Shown one piece after another: positions 6,894-12,965 of a stretch of 41,168 nt of DNA. How positions within the stretch are numbered: position 1 is the stretch's first letter; the number at the start of each line of letters is the position of its first letter. The notes beneath the pieces were generated by a model. That model worked only from the letters and a program-made list of their open reading frames with translations. It did not search any database and was not told where the DNA came from. Position numbers and translations under genes: made by a program. Origin of the DNA: a virus; IMG/VR virus record IMGVR_UViG_3300025647_000085, positions 1 to 41,168 of that record, one strand, 5' to 3'.

Positions 6894-7136
6894 TTATTTG
6901 GTGACGTGCTTGACGGACCACATGGCCGCTTCTTCGATCTTGGTAATCGCCAACGAAAGTTCTCGGCTTGAGCCGATAGCTTGGCAGGCCGCGATAAAGG
7001 CTGCTGCGTGGTCTTTCAGGGCAACCATGTTTGCCTTTTCCATGTCAGTCAGGACGCGGTACTGGTGGCGTACAGCGTTGTTCGCTGTCCGGTCATCGCT
7101 GGCGCCATCGACGGTATTTTGTGCTTTGTCGTTCAT
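6894..7136 (-). CDS. Acb2/Tad1-hairpin-like protein (candidate anti-CBASS/anti-Thoeris sponge)
   Basis: An 80-aa helical protein. The core HQYRVLTDMEKANMVALKD, a middle helix, and the ending SRELSLAITKIEEAAMWSVK match the pattern I associate with small phage proteins of the Acb2/Tad1 helical-hairpin group. Known members form hexamers that sequester cyclic-nucleotide or gcADPR signals and so block CBASS or Thoeris defence. This assignment is from remembered family pattern, not a search, and ligand residues cannot be verified here. A ribosome binding site (CGGAGAT) precedes ATG. Its place in the early leftward operon suits an anti-defence protein. Confidence 0.55.
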   Translation of the reverse strand: MNDKAQNTVDGASDDRTANNAVRHQYRVLTDMEKANMVALKDHAAAFIAACQAIGSSRELSLAITKIEEAAMWSVKHVTK

Positions 7137-7195
7137 GTCTCAAATCTCCGTTATATTGTTTTTGACTAAGTGCTTCCTGACTTGGGAAGCTGTAT

Positions 7196-7360
7196 TTATG
7201 CCGGCTCTTTGACTGTTGGTACGATTGCGAGGATGATTAGGGCGAATACCCCTGCCATAGCGCCGGCGAATGCCCAGCCTGCGACTGATCTGTTTTTTTG
7301 CCCAGCCACATATCCGCAGATAGTTGCGAACACGATTGCCATGATGATGATGATTTCCAT
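7196..7360 (-). CDS. Small predicted membrane protein (54 aa, two helices)
   Basis: MEIIIIMAIVFATICGYVAG and GAMAGVFALIILAIVPTV are two hydrophobic helices separated by a short polar turn (QKNRS). CGGAGATCC before ATG is a good ribosome binding site, matching the neighbours. The hairpin topology with short loops is like a class II holin, but its location in the early operon argues against a simple lysis role. Function unknown. Confidence 0.6.
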   Translation of the reverse strand: MEIIIIMAIVFATICGYVAGQKNRSVAGWAFAGAMAGVFALIILAIVPTVKEPA

Positions 7361-7390
7361 TTTAGGATCTCCGTTTGGTTTGCAGTTGGT

Positions 7391-7687
7391 TTAAGGATTT
7401 CCGCCCATGCCACAGAAGCCTACCTCTGGCTCTGTCGGGACGCCGTACTTGGCGCGGTCTGCCATCAAGATGGCCGTGGCCTCTTTGAGCCGGTTACTAC
7501 CGCCTCCAAGTTCTGCGGTAATGGTCTTGAGCGCTGCCGCAAATCGCGGATCACTCGCCATAAGCGGCTTCCACCGCCACAGCGCACAGGATGGGCCGCG
7601 GCAACCCATCACGGCCTCCTTGGCGGCAAAGGTGCGTGCGAGTGGGCAAAGCAACGTGGCGGCGTCTTCTGGGGTGCGTGCGGTCAT
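7391..7687 (-). CDS. Hypothetical Cys-containing phage protein
   Basis: A 98-aa protein with a conserved-looking N-terminal block, CPLARTFAAKE then CRGPSCALWRW; the cysteine trio (LLCPL, CRGPSC) could bind metal. The remainder is helical. This arrangement is familiar from small proteins in rhodobacterial prophage early operons, but no function is known to me. The start overlaps the upstream gene's stop through ATGA. Confidence 0.65.
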   Translation of the reverse strand: MTARTPEDAATLLCPLARTFAAKEAVMGCRGPSCALWRWKPLMASDPRFAAALKTITAELGGGSNRLKEATAILMADRAKYGVPTEPEVGFCGMGGNP

Positions 7688-7917
7688 TTGCGGGCCTCCA
7701 TCATGGCGTCGGCTAAAGCGTAAGCTTCTTGCGCCAGGTCAATGGGTGATAGCCCGCTCATTTCAGGATTGCCCCAATACCCCGATGTAATCCCGGCAGC
7801 GGCCTGCCCCGCGAACCAATCGCGCAATCGCATTCCAACGGAATATTCTGCTGATCCATCCGCCAAAAGGACAGTGTGAGGAAACGCCGGCGTCCCGTCT
7901 TGTGTTGTATGTGGCAT
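7684..7917 (-). CDS. Hypothetical phage protein
   Basis: A 77-aa protein. The segment GMRLRDWFAGQAAAGITSG followed by a C-terminal ALADAMMEAR helix is a pattern common in small phage proteins of many proteobacteria (usually annotated as hypothetical). No catalytic residues are evident. It is coupled to the downstream gene by a four-base overlap and lies three bases after the upstream gene. Confidence 0.7.
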   Translation of the reverse strand: MPHTTQDGTPAFPHTVLLADGSAEYSVGMRLRDWFAGQAAAGITSGYWGNPEMSGLSPIDLAQEAYALADAMMEARK

Positions 7918-7920
7918 GCT

Positions 7921-8175
7921 CTAACCCTCCACTCTGATTTTGATGTAGACGCATTCCATGTCGGAACCCTCGATGCTGTCAGGCTTTATCTCGATGCTGT
8001 CTGCATCAATCTCGGACGCAATAATGGCGATGTAGCTGCACACGTCCTGCAATGCCCGGTCATCACTGATGCCCGCGACAAACGCTTCAACATAAGTCTC
8101 GGTTTCGGCGTCTGGGGCTACGTTGAAAGCCTGTTCCAGAAGTTCAACCGCCTCGTCTTTTGTGAACGGCCTCAT
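7921..8175 (-). CDS. Hypothetical protein
   Basis: An 84-aa acidic protein, started at the Met (MRPFTKDEAVELLEQAF) that overlaps the recT stop by ATGA; upstream Mets at 8214 and 8202 would overlap recT by about 40 bases and lack support. The N-terminal helices are followed by strands (SIEIKPDSIEGSDMECVYIK). No family is recognised. Coupling to recT suggests a recombination-related role, but there is no direct evidence. Confidence 0.6.
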   Translation of the reverse strand: MRPFTKDEAVELLEQAFNVAPDAETETYVEAFVAGISDDRALQDVCSYIAIIASEIDADSIEIKPDSIEGSDMECVYIKIRVEG

Positions 8176-9086
8176 TCCGCGGCCCGCCGCGCGCCGTGCC
8201 ATGCGCCAATCCAATCGGTTGCGGCATCAAGGTCGTCTTCATACGGGCAGTCTGTGCTATCTGCCCCAGCGTGGTATGCTGTCATGCCCTCGTCCCAAGC
8301 CTTAGATCCTGGTGCGCCCTCACCCCACTCAACTGCCTCCGTCCAATGGCTTGGGACATCAATCTCTTGGGCATCCTCAACTTGATCTACATCAACCGGC
8401 TCCGCCTCGGTTGCCTCCGGCATGACCTGACCCCGTGCGGCCATAGCGCGGCGCTGCAAAGCTGTTGGCTCCGTTGGCGTCACGTCACGCAATCCATCGG
8501 CGTGTTGGATTTCCTCTTTCTCATAGACGCCAAGCAAAACGTCTGGAAAATGGCGGCGACACATTGCACGCGCAGAATAATACCAAAGCTGCTGGTCTGG
8601 ATCTGACTTCCACAGCGGCGAGTTCTTCGTGGTGATCGAGCCGATTTCAGGCGAACGGTATTCGATGGTGTCACCGTCTTCTTGCGAAATGGCTGTCAGC
8701 ACGCATACACGCTTGGCCCCCTCGCCCTCGTACTTGCCCTTGAGGCGCCCCTTGATCGGTGCGCGCTGCTCAATGACAGCGTGGATAAGCTGCGCCTCGT
8801 AGGCGATGCGGTCGTTGACCATGTAGGACTTGTTGGCCACAGCAAAGGGGTCCATGTGCCAGTTCATCGCTTGCAGGGATACGGCCAAGCAAGCGCCGGG
8901 GGTGGCGCGCAAGTGCTTCGGCACAGCCTGACCGGATACTGCCATCAGTTTTGAAAACTCCATGACCTGGCCCATGTCCTTAAACTCCAAACCGCCAAGT
9001 TTGGATGAAACCTGCGTGCCGCCTGCAATCGCAAGGTCGGTCTTGGCGCTGATGCGCTCTTCGATGGTCTGCGTTCTATCGTTCAT
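8172..9086 (-). CDS. recT: RecT-family single-strand annealing protein with C-terminal RMF-like domain
   Basis: A 304-aa protein. Residues about 20-215 show RecT features: FSKLMAVSG, PKHLRATPGACLAVSLQA, WHMDPFAVANKSYMVNDRIAYEAQLI and the SARAMCRRHFPDVLLG block. RecT proteins anneal complementary DNA strands with a partner 5'-3' exonuclease, here the gene immediately upstream (ATGA overlap). After an acidic linker (about 225-250) the last 45 residues (AWDEGMTAYHAGADSTDCPY ... WIGAWHGARR) match the ribosome modulation factor/CrpP-type fold pattern (G..A..AG....CPY....W.G.W..A). I infer a fusion; no frameshift or separate start for the tail is seen. Confidence 0.88.
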   Translation of the reverse strand: MNDRTQTIEERISAKTDLAIAGGTQVSSKLGGLEFKDMGQVMEFSKLMAVSGQAVPKHLRATPGACLAVSLQAMNWHMDPFAVANKSYMVNDRIAYEAQLIHAVIEQRAPIKGRLKGKYEGEGAKRVCVLTAISQEDGDTIEYRSPEIGSITTKNSPLWKSDPDQQLWYYSARAMCRRHFPDVLLGVYEKEEIQHADGLRDVTPTEPTALQRRAMAARGQVMPEATEAEPVDVDQVEDAQEIDVPSHWTEAVEWGEGAPGSKAWDEGMTAYHAGADSTDCPYEDDLDAATDWIGAWHGARRAAE

Positions 9087-10222
9087 GGTGCTGCCCCTGC
9101 TGTGTTCATTTCTTCAAGAAGTTGTTCGTGCTGCCACTTCGGGCGCTGATACGCTCCAATGTCGTCACCCGGTCCCGGCCAATGGCCAGAAGCCAAGCAC
9201 TCGGCAAAGCGGGTGATTGCACGGCGATTGCGGAATTGACCAAGACGCAGATCTTCCTCGCCAATCTCGCGCACAATGACGTGGTGAGGCTTTGCATCGC
9301 ATTGGGCGATGATGCCCACGACTTCCGGCCATTGACCGGTCAGCGCTTCAAAGCACTCGGCCGCAAACGCCATCTGCATATCGTAACCGTGATCGGTGAT
9401 GCGATTGTCCACCAAGCGGTAATTGAATGGTCTGCCCTGCGTGTTCATCTTTTTGTAATCGGACAGGCTTCCATCGAAGTTAACCGTATCTGGGCGGGCC
9501 AAAAGCCATAGCCCGCTACGCTCATCCTTCACGGCCATTGTGACTTCGGGGATGCCGCTCATCACGGCCTCGGCGGCGGGATCTGCTGCCAGCACCTTGC
9601 CCATGTCTTCAATCATGGTGATTTCGGCGTCTGTAAGCGGCGTGCGGCCATCGGCCTCAATCGCGTCCCAGAAAGCCACGCGGTCCACAAGGGCCAGCAA
9701 CGCATCGGCATCGCCTTGGCTCAACGCTTCACGTCCGTCATCCTCGACCTGCTGCCAGAAGTCTACGCTCTCCATTGCGGCGGGGCTGGCGGTGCCGGTA
9801 GATGCCGCCTTGATCTGTGCGGCCGTGGGCTTGCGCGGCTTCTCGTCGGGCAGGATCATAAATCCAGATAGATCCCCGTTACCCTTGGCGCGGAAGTTCT
9901 CAAGCTGCTTTTCAGTTGGGCGGCTTGGCTTGTCCTTTGGAAGCACAAGGAAATACTTCCCCACTTCGTCCATACCCCCTTCAACGTATGCGGCCATAGC
10001 GCGGCCCAAGAGCAAGGCGGTCTTGTCGTCCTGCTCCCACCGATCTGGGTTAAGCTGGTGGAACGCCCAAACATCGGCCGGGGTGGCCAGTTCCATCTTG
10101 CGCAGCACGCCGGAAGTCACCGATGGGCCATCGCAAGGCTGGCTGTGGTGGCGGTCGAGTGACATTTGGTAAAAGCCGTTCTCGGTGATTTTCTCACCAT
10201 CCGCTAAAATTCGAATTTCCAT
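9083..10222 (-). CDS. RecE-like exonuclease, PD-(D/E)XK fold
   Basis: A 379-aa protein, started at MEIRILADGEKI; the longer in-frame start at 10273 would place a strong hairpin in the coding region. The C-terminal domain carries the nuclease motif D...DYK in ARPDTVNFDGSLSDYKKM, followed by the helix DMQMAFAAECFEAL. The N-terminal HSQPCDGPSVTSGVLRKME is typical of the YqaJ/RecE-like (DUF3799) group. Expected role: 5'-3' digestion of dsDNA to load the neighbouring RecT. The middle portion (about 140-190) is low-complexity linker. Confidence 0.85.
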   Translation of the reverse strand: MEIRILADGEKITENGFYQMSLDRHHSQPCDGPSVTSGVLRKMELATPADVWAFHQLNPDRWEQDDKTALLLGRAMAAYVEGGMDEVGKYFLVLPKDKPSRPTEKQLENFRAKGNGDLSGFMILPDEKPRKPTAAQIKAASTGTASPAAMESVDFWQQVEDDGREALSQGDADALLALVDRVAFWDAIEADGRTPLTDAEITMIEDMGKVLAADPAAEAVMSGIPEVTMAVKDERSGLWLLARPDTVNFDGSLSDYKKMNTQGRPFNYRLVDNRITDHGYDMQMAFAAECFEALTGQWPEVVGIIAQCDAKPHHVIVREIGEEDLRLGQFRNRRAITRFAECLASGHWPGPGDDIGAYQRPKWQHEQLLEEMNTAGAAP

Positions 10223-10249
10223 GATGCAGTTCCTAAGTTTGAATGATTT

Positions 10250-10283
10250 CCCCTGCCGGCCAGGGAGAAGCAACCGGCAGGGG
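10250..10283 (-). other. Strong stem-loop in the exonuclease-recT leader
   Basis: CCCCTGCCGG and CCGGCAGGGG form a perfect 10-bp GC-rich stem with a 14-base loop. It lies between the stop at 10313 and the exonuclease ATG at 10222. No T-run follows on the minus strand, so a simple terminator is unlikely; an mRNA processing, stability or attenuation element is more plausible. Confidence 0.6.
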
Positions 10284-10312
10284 GGTCTTACCCGCTCGTA
10301 GAGGCTGGCGGG

Positions 10313-10582
10313 CTATGCTTTGGCGTACTCCCAATCGACAAGGCCTTGGAGTTGGGCCATGCGATAGGCGCCGCGCTCTGACCTGACTTTCCAAAACCGC
10401 CCTGTTTTCTGGCAGGTGAGAACGCCTTGCGACCTTGCGGGCTTGCCTTGCTTTTCCAGAATGTCGCAAACCTCTTCCTCATCAATTCCAAGGATGGATG
10501 CTATTTCCTCTGGGGATCTGGTTTCAGCCATGCCGACAATGCGGCCAATAGAGGTTTTCGTTCCTGCGAAAATCATCGCCAT
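10313..10582 (-). CDS. Hypothetical protein with helix-turn-helix
   Basis: An 89-aa protein. Residues about 20-50 (MAETRSPEEIASILGIDEEE) look like a helix-turn-helix in which the RSPEEIASILG helix is followed by a turn and a recognition helix. The C-terminus (RGAYRMAQLQGLVDWEYAKA) is helical. GGAG stands seven bases before ATG. The start overlaps the upstream stop by ten bases. A small DNA-binding regulator is likely; target unknown. Confidence 0.6.
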   Translation of the reverse strand: MAMIFAGTKTSIGRIVGMAETRSPEEIASILGIDEEEVCDILEKQGKPARSQGVLTCQKTGRFWKVRSERGAYRMAQLQGLVDWEYAKA

Positions 10583-10728
10583 CCCTTGTTCTCCCGAAGT
10601 TCCTTACGGCGCAATTCGCAAATGCTTTCCGCTGATTTGTCATAACGGCCATCATCTTTTAGTTGCTGGATGAAGCCTGCGAGCTCGCCCTCGTCTATTA
10701 CTGTGGCCGCCTTGTCTTTGAGTGTCAC
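10573..10728 (-). CDS. Hypothetical 51-aa protein, GTG start
   Basis: The GTG start overlaps the upstream TGA (GTGA), which fixes the reading. The protein is short, charged and helical (GELAGFIQQLKDDGRYDKSA, ending RRKELRENKGWR). No family is recognised. An alternative ATG at 10833 in the same frame would run through the tiny membrane ORF upstream and is rejected. Confidence 0.5.
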   Translation of the reverse strand: MTLKDKAATVIDEGELAGFIQQLKDDGRYDKSAESICELRRKELRENKGWR

Positions 10729-10853
10729 AGGCCGGTCCCAAACGTGTAGAAGATCAATTCCATGACTGCGCGGCCGATCACAATTCCAAGGACTGCTGCG
10801 CAGCCTGACAAAATGAGCGTGATGGAAAGCCAAAGTGGCGTGATGCGGTTCAT
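10725..10853 (-). CDS. Tiny predicted membrane protein or lipoprotein (42 aa)
   Basis: MNRITPLWLSITLILSGCAA begins with a basic residue and a hydrophobic stretch ending in LSGC, which resembles a lipobox, and continues with a hydrophobic segment (VLGIVIG). It could therefore be a small lipoprotein or a single-pass membrane protein. The start is coupled to the upstream zinc-finger gene by ATGA, and its stop overlaps the next GTG. Its function is unknown. Confidence 0.5.
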   Translation of the reverse strand: MNRITPLWLSITLILSGCAAVLGIVIGRAVMELIFYTFGTGL

Positions 10854-11020
10854 TTCAGGGCCCCGCCAACACGGATCGAATTAGCGCCGGAGCCGCCACA
10901 AGCGTAGCATGGCTCGTATAGGGTGGTGCCGCGCTCTGTATGCTCTTCGGTGTACTTCTTGCCCTTGCAGGAGCCGCATGACCGGTCTGTATCTGGAAGG
11001 TATGTTGTGGTGTCTTGCAT
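10850..11020 (-). CDS. Small CxxC zinc-finger protein, first gene of the leftward operon
   Basis: A 56-aa protein, started at MQDTTTYLPD (GGAGA ribosome binding site, about five bases upstream); an in-frame ATG at 11059 lies inside the pL operator and is rejected. CGSCKGKKY and CYACGGSG are DnaJ-type zinc-finger repeats (CxxCxG). It is the first ORF behind pL, the slot that in lambda holds the antiterminator N region, but nothing here resembles N. Role unknown. Confidence 0.6.
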   Translation of the reverse strand: MQDTTTYLPDTDRSCGSCKGKKYTEEHTERGTTLYEPCYACGGSGANSIRVGGALK

Positions 11021-11049
11021 CTGGCTCTCCGCGTTCGTGGTGTTCCAGA

Positions 11050-11078
11050 GTATTTCCATATTGGAATGCCCGCGTCAA
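11050..11078 (-). promoter_or_regulatory. pL, leftward early promoter
   Basis: On the minus strand, TTGACG (11078-11073) is followed by a 17-base spacer and AAATAC (11055-11050). The operator TTCCAATATGGAA sits exactly between the boxes. The block TTCCAATATGGAAATA(C/G)TCTG is shared with pR on the other side of the repressor gene. The start of transcription is predicted near 11043, about 23 bases before the first ATG. Confidence 0.65.
11054..11066. promoter_or_regulatory. Repressor operator OL1
   Basis: TTCCATATTGGAA is a perfect palindrome (TTCCA-N3-TGGAA) lying between the -35 and -10 boxes of pL. It is identical (reverse strand) to the operator in pR at 12108-12120. Confidence 0.7.
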
Positions 11079-11088
11079 TATAAAAAGC

Positions 11089-11101
11089 TTCCAAATTGGA
11101 A
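11089..11101. promoter_or_regulatory. Repressor operator OL2
   Basis: TTCCAAATTGGAA is a perfect TTCCA-N3-TGGAA palindrome. Its centre is 35 bases from that of OL1, the same spacing as between the two strongest sites on the right side. A TATTAT sequence directly beyond it (11103-11108) could be the -10 box of a rightward promoter for the gene at 11122. Confidence 0.65.
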
Positions 11102-11121
11102 ATATTATGCACCTATAAGGT

Positions 11122-11439
11122 GTGCAATGGTTTTCACATCAGAATTATAAGGGTGGTGGTGGCTTGGGTAAGCAGGCTCGATTTGCGCTGGAATATGTTG
11201 AAAATTACGTTGGCGGTATGTCCAGCGAGGATAGGCGCGCGTCGATGCCGCGCTGGCTTGAGCGGATTGCCGCTCTAGGGCGGGCACATAATCGGCTGGG
11301 TATGGGTGAACGCGAAAATGCGCTCCTTGAGCACTTGGTTGAGTGCGTTGTTTGGGGTGAATGCTTTGAGGCCGGTCAAGACTGGGCGCACCGATTGGTT
11401 CGCCGCAGTTCGATCGTTAGGGAATATATAAGAAATTAA
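11122..11439 (+). CDS. Hypothetical protein convergent with the repressor gene
   Basis: A protein of up to 105 aa lying between pL and the 3' end of the repressor gene, which it overlaps by four bases tail to tail. The core (MPRWLERIAALGRAHNRLGM ... VVWGECFEAGQDWAHRLVRR) is helical with plausible composition. The start is uncertain: GTG at 11122 lacks a spaced ribosome binding site, TTG at 11164 follows AAGGGTGG, and ATG at 11218 is also possible. No family is recognised. It might modulate the lysis-lysogeny switch, given the location. Confidence 0.5.
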   Translation: MQWFSHQNYKGGGGLGKQARFALEYVENYVGGMSSEDRRASMPRWLERIAALGRAHNRLGMGERENALLEHLVECVVWGECFEAGQDWAHRLVRRSSIVREYIRN

Positions 11440-12029
11440 ACAATGTTAGCGAGTTCGCGCGGCAAATGCAGCAAAATACGAGAGGCCCATTCCAGCGCAA
11501 TATCGTACTGACTATCGGCCTCTGGGCTGATGGCTAGAAGGTTGTAAAGTCCCGGCTCACTTCCTCCCTTCACCCGCTTTACCCACTTGGCGCCACTTGC
11601 TTCACAGCAAATGCAATTTTTCCCGATTGCATCTTGTGTGACCTTGGGCGATCCACCGGCATAAAAGATCAGATCGCCTTCGTCAAACGTGGGCGTCATC
11701 GCATTGCCCACAACTTCAATGGCAACGATATTGCCTTCCGGCAATAGGTCTGGGGCTTCAACATAGCGCAGCGTGGCGTCACTGATACACGGCAGGGGCT
11801 CTAAGACCTTGGCACCAGGGCCTATCTGGCCGATTACTGGTATGAGGCGGCGCGGCTCTTCTGGAAGGCGGTAGCCAAAGAAGTGCCGGATGCGGTCTGC
11901 CTCGCTTGATTGCAGCACGCGGTAGCCTGTCAAAACCTTATTCATTTGCACAGACGTAAGGCCAATAGCTTCGGCCAGGGCTGCCTGTGATAAGCCCCGC
12001 GCTTCAAGTTGTGATCTAACCCAATCCAT
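11436..12029 (-). CDS. CI-like phage repressor with inactive S24 peptidase domain
   Basis: A 197-aa protein, started at MDWVRSQLEARG because GGAGG lies eight bases before this ATG. Residues about 10-35 are a Cro/CI-type helix-turn-helix (LSQAALAEAIGLTSVQMNKV). Residues about 62-190 are a LexA/S24 fold (IPVIGQIGPGAKV, then VVGNAMTPTFDEGDLIFY and GAKWVKRVKGG). The catalytic Ser of the usual GDSM motif is Ala here (A110); the Lys is present (K148 or K151). The usual Ala-Gly cleavage pair is Pro-Gly. The protein should dimerise and bind the flanking TTCCANNNTGGAA operators but should not self-cleave after DNA damage. Confidence 0.85.
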   Translation of the reverse strand: MDWVRSQLEARGLSQAALAEAIGLTSVQMNKVLTGYRVLQSSEADRIRHFFGYRLPEEPRRLIPVIGQIGPGAKVLEPLPCISDATLRYVEAPDLLPEGNIVAIEVVGNAMTPTFDEGDLIFYAGGSPKVTQDAIGKNCICCEASGAKWVKRVKGGSEPGLYNLLAISPEADSQYDIALEWASRILLHLPRELANIV

Positions 12030-12050
12030 TTTCATAACCTCCACAATAAA

Positions 12051-12063
12051 TTCTATTTTGGCA
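12051..12063. promoter_or_regulatory. Repressor operator OR3 (degenerate)
   Basis: TTCTATTTTGGCA matches the TTCCA-N3-TGGAA consensus at eight of its ten specified positions. It lies just upstream of the repressor start, over the likely repressor promoter (minus-strand TAGAAT at 12049-12054), so it would mediate autoregulation. Confidence 0.45.
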
Positions 12064-12072
12064 TGTCACCAT

Positions 12073-12085
12073 TGCTATATTGGAA
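12073..12085. promoter_or_regulatory. Repressor operator OR2
   Basis: TGCTATATTGGAA has a perfect right half and a degenerate left half (two mismatches). Its centre is 22 bases from OR3 and 35 from OR1. Confidence 0.55.
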
Positions 12086-12094
12086 CTAGCCCTC

Positions 12095-12124
12095 TTGACA
12101 TCAATGCTTCCAATATGGAAATAG
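12095..12124 (+). promoter_or_regulatory. pR, rightward early promoter
   Basis: TTGACA at 12095-12100 is followed by an 18-base spacer and AAATAG at 12119-12124. The operator OR1 lies in the spacer. Transcription would start near 12131, practically on the A of the cro ATG at 12132, so the mRNA may be leaderless. Confidence 0.65.
12108..12120. promoter_or_regulatory. Repressor operator OR1
   Basis: TTCCAATATGGAA is a perfect palindrome of the TTCCA-N3-TGGAA type located between the -35 and -10 boxes of pR. Confidence 0.7.
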
Positions 12125-12131
12125 TCTGTGC

Positions 12132-12401
12132 ATGAAAGCAGAACAAATCCCCAAACCCCTCTACGGCCAAGCGGCGCACGTTGTTCGCAAGTGCGGCGGC
12201 ATTCAGTCAACTGCAAGGCTGATTGGGCGTCATCCATCGTGGGTTCTGAAATGGACCTACGCCAAGGAAAGGGGCGGCCGTGGCGGGCTTATCCCCGACG
12301 AGGACCAGCAAATCCTTATGCAAGCTGCGCGGGAGGGCAGGGCTGATCTTTGCCCCTCCGACTTTTTCCCACCAGAAACCCGCAATGAGACTGCGGATTA
12401 A
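12132..12401 (+). CDS. Cro-like (YdaS-type) transcriptional regulator
   Basis: An 89-aa protein. The segment AAHVVRKCGGIQSTARLIGR followed by HPSWVLKWTYAKERGG is the YdaS/Cro-type helix-turn-helix. The C-terminal half ends in a DFFPPETR tail. It is the first gene under pR and divergent from the repressor gene, the classic position of cro. No ribosome binding site is evident, and the predicted start of transcription coincides with ATG, so a leaderless message is likely. It should compete for the same operators and turn off repressor synthesis. Confidence 0.75.
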   Translation: MKAEQIPKPLYGQAAHVVRKCGGIQSTARLIGRHPSWVLKWTYAKERGGRGGLIPDEDQQILMQAAREGRADLCPSDFFPPETRNETAD

Positions 12402-12419
12402 CCCAAGAAGGCAAATAAT

Positions 12420-12965
12420 ATGGCGAAAGCACAAAGCGAAGGTGAACAAGTTCGGCGGGCATTCGATGGCCCCACGCTGGAACATGACAAGCTGATCGGT
12501 CACATCGGCGCGCGGATTAGCGAAGAACATTCGCGGTCCTCTGACGGTAGCGAGAGCGCGGCCAAGGTATCGGCGTTCATCGAAGAGACTGGCATGAATA
12601 GCCAAGCGTATTCGTGGATGAAAACCATCATCAAAAAGCTTCCCAAGAAAGACGGGCAGTCAAAGGCGATGGACGTTATTCGCTCGATCGAGGCCGCGTT
12701 GCCGATGATTAAGGCTCATGTGGCCGGTCAATCTACCGCTGAAATGTTCCCCGATGAAGCGCCTGCACCTGTGGATGCGCCAAAGGCTGAACCAAAAGCT
12801 GCGGCCAAAAAAACCAACATTGAGAAGTTCACGCCAAAGGCAAAGGTCGCCAAGGCCGAACCTGATCCTGTTCCGGCTGAAACTCCTGCCGAAAGTGAGC
12901 CTGTTGATCTGGCCGACGATCAGGACGACTTCGATCGCCAACTTGCTGCGGCTTCTGACGAATGA
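12420..12965 (+). CDS. Hypothetical early protein with disordered Ala/Pro/Lys tail
   Basis: A 181-aa protein. The N-terminal about 100 residues are helical (VSAFIEETGMNSQAYSWMKT then KKDGQSKAMDVIRSIEAALP). Residues 105-170 are low-complexity (repeated AEPKA/KAEP). It is preceded by AAGAAGG. The genes before and after handle regulation and Holliday junctions. The helical domain looks like a conserved phage early-gene module, but I know no function. Confidence 0.65.
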   Translation: MAKAQSEGEQVRRAFDGPTLEHDKLIGHIGARISEEHSRSSDGSESAAKVSAFIEETGMNSQAYSWMKTIIKKLPKKDGQSKAMDVIRSIEAALPMIKAHVAGQSTAEMFPDEAPAPVDAPKAEPKAAAKKTNIEKFTPKAKVAKAEPDPVPAETPAESEPVDLADDQDDFDRQLAAASDE

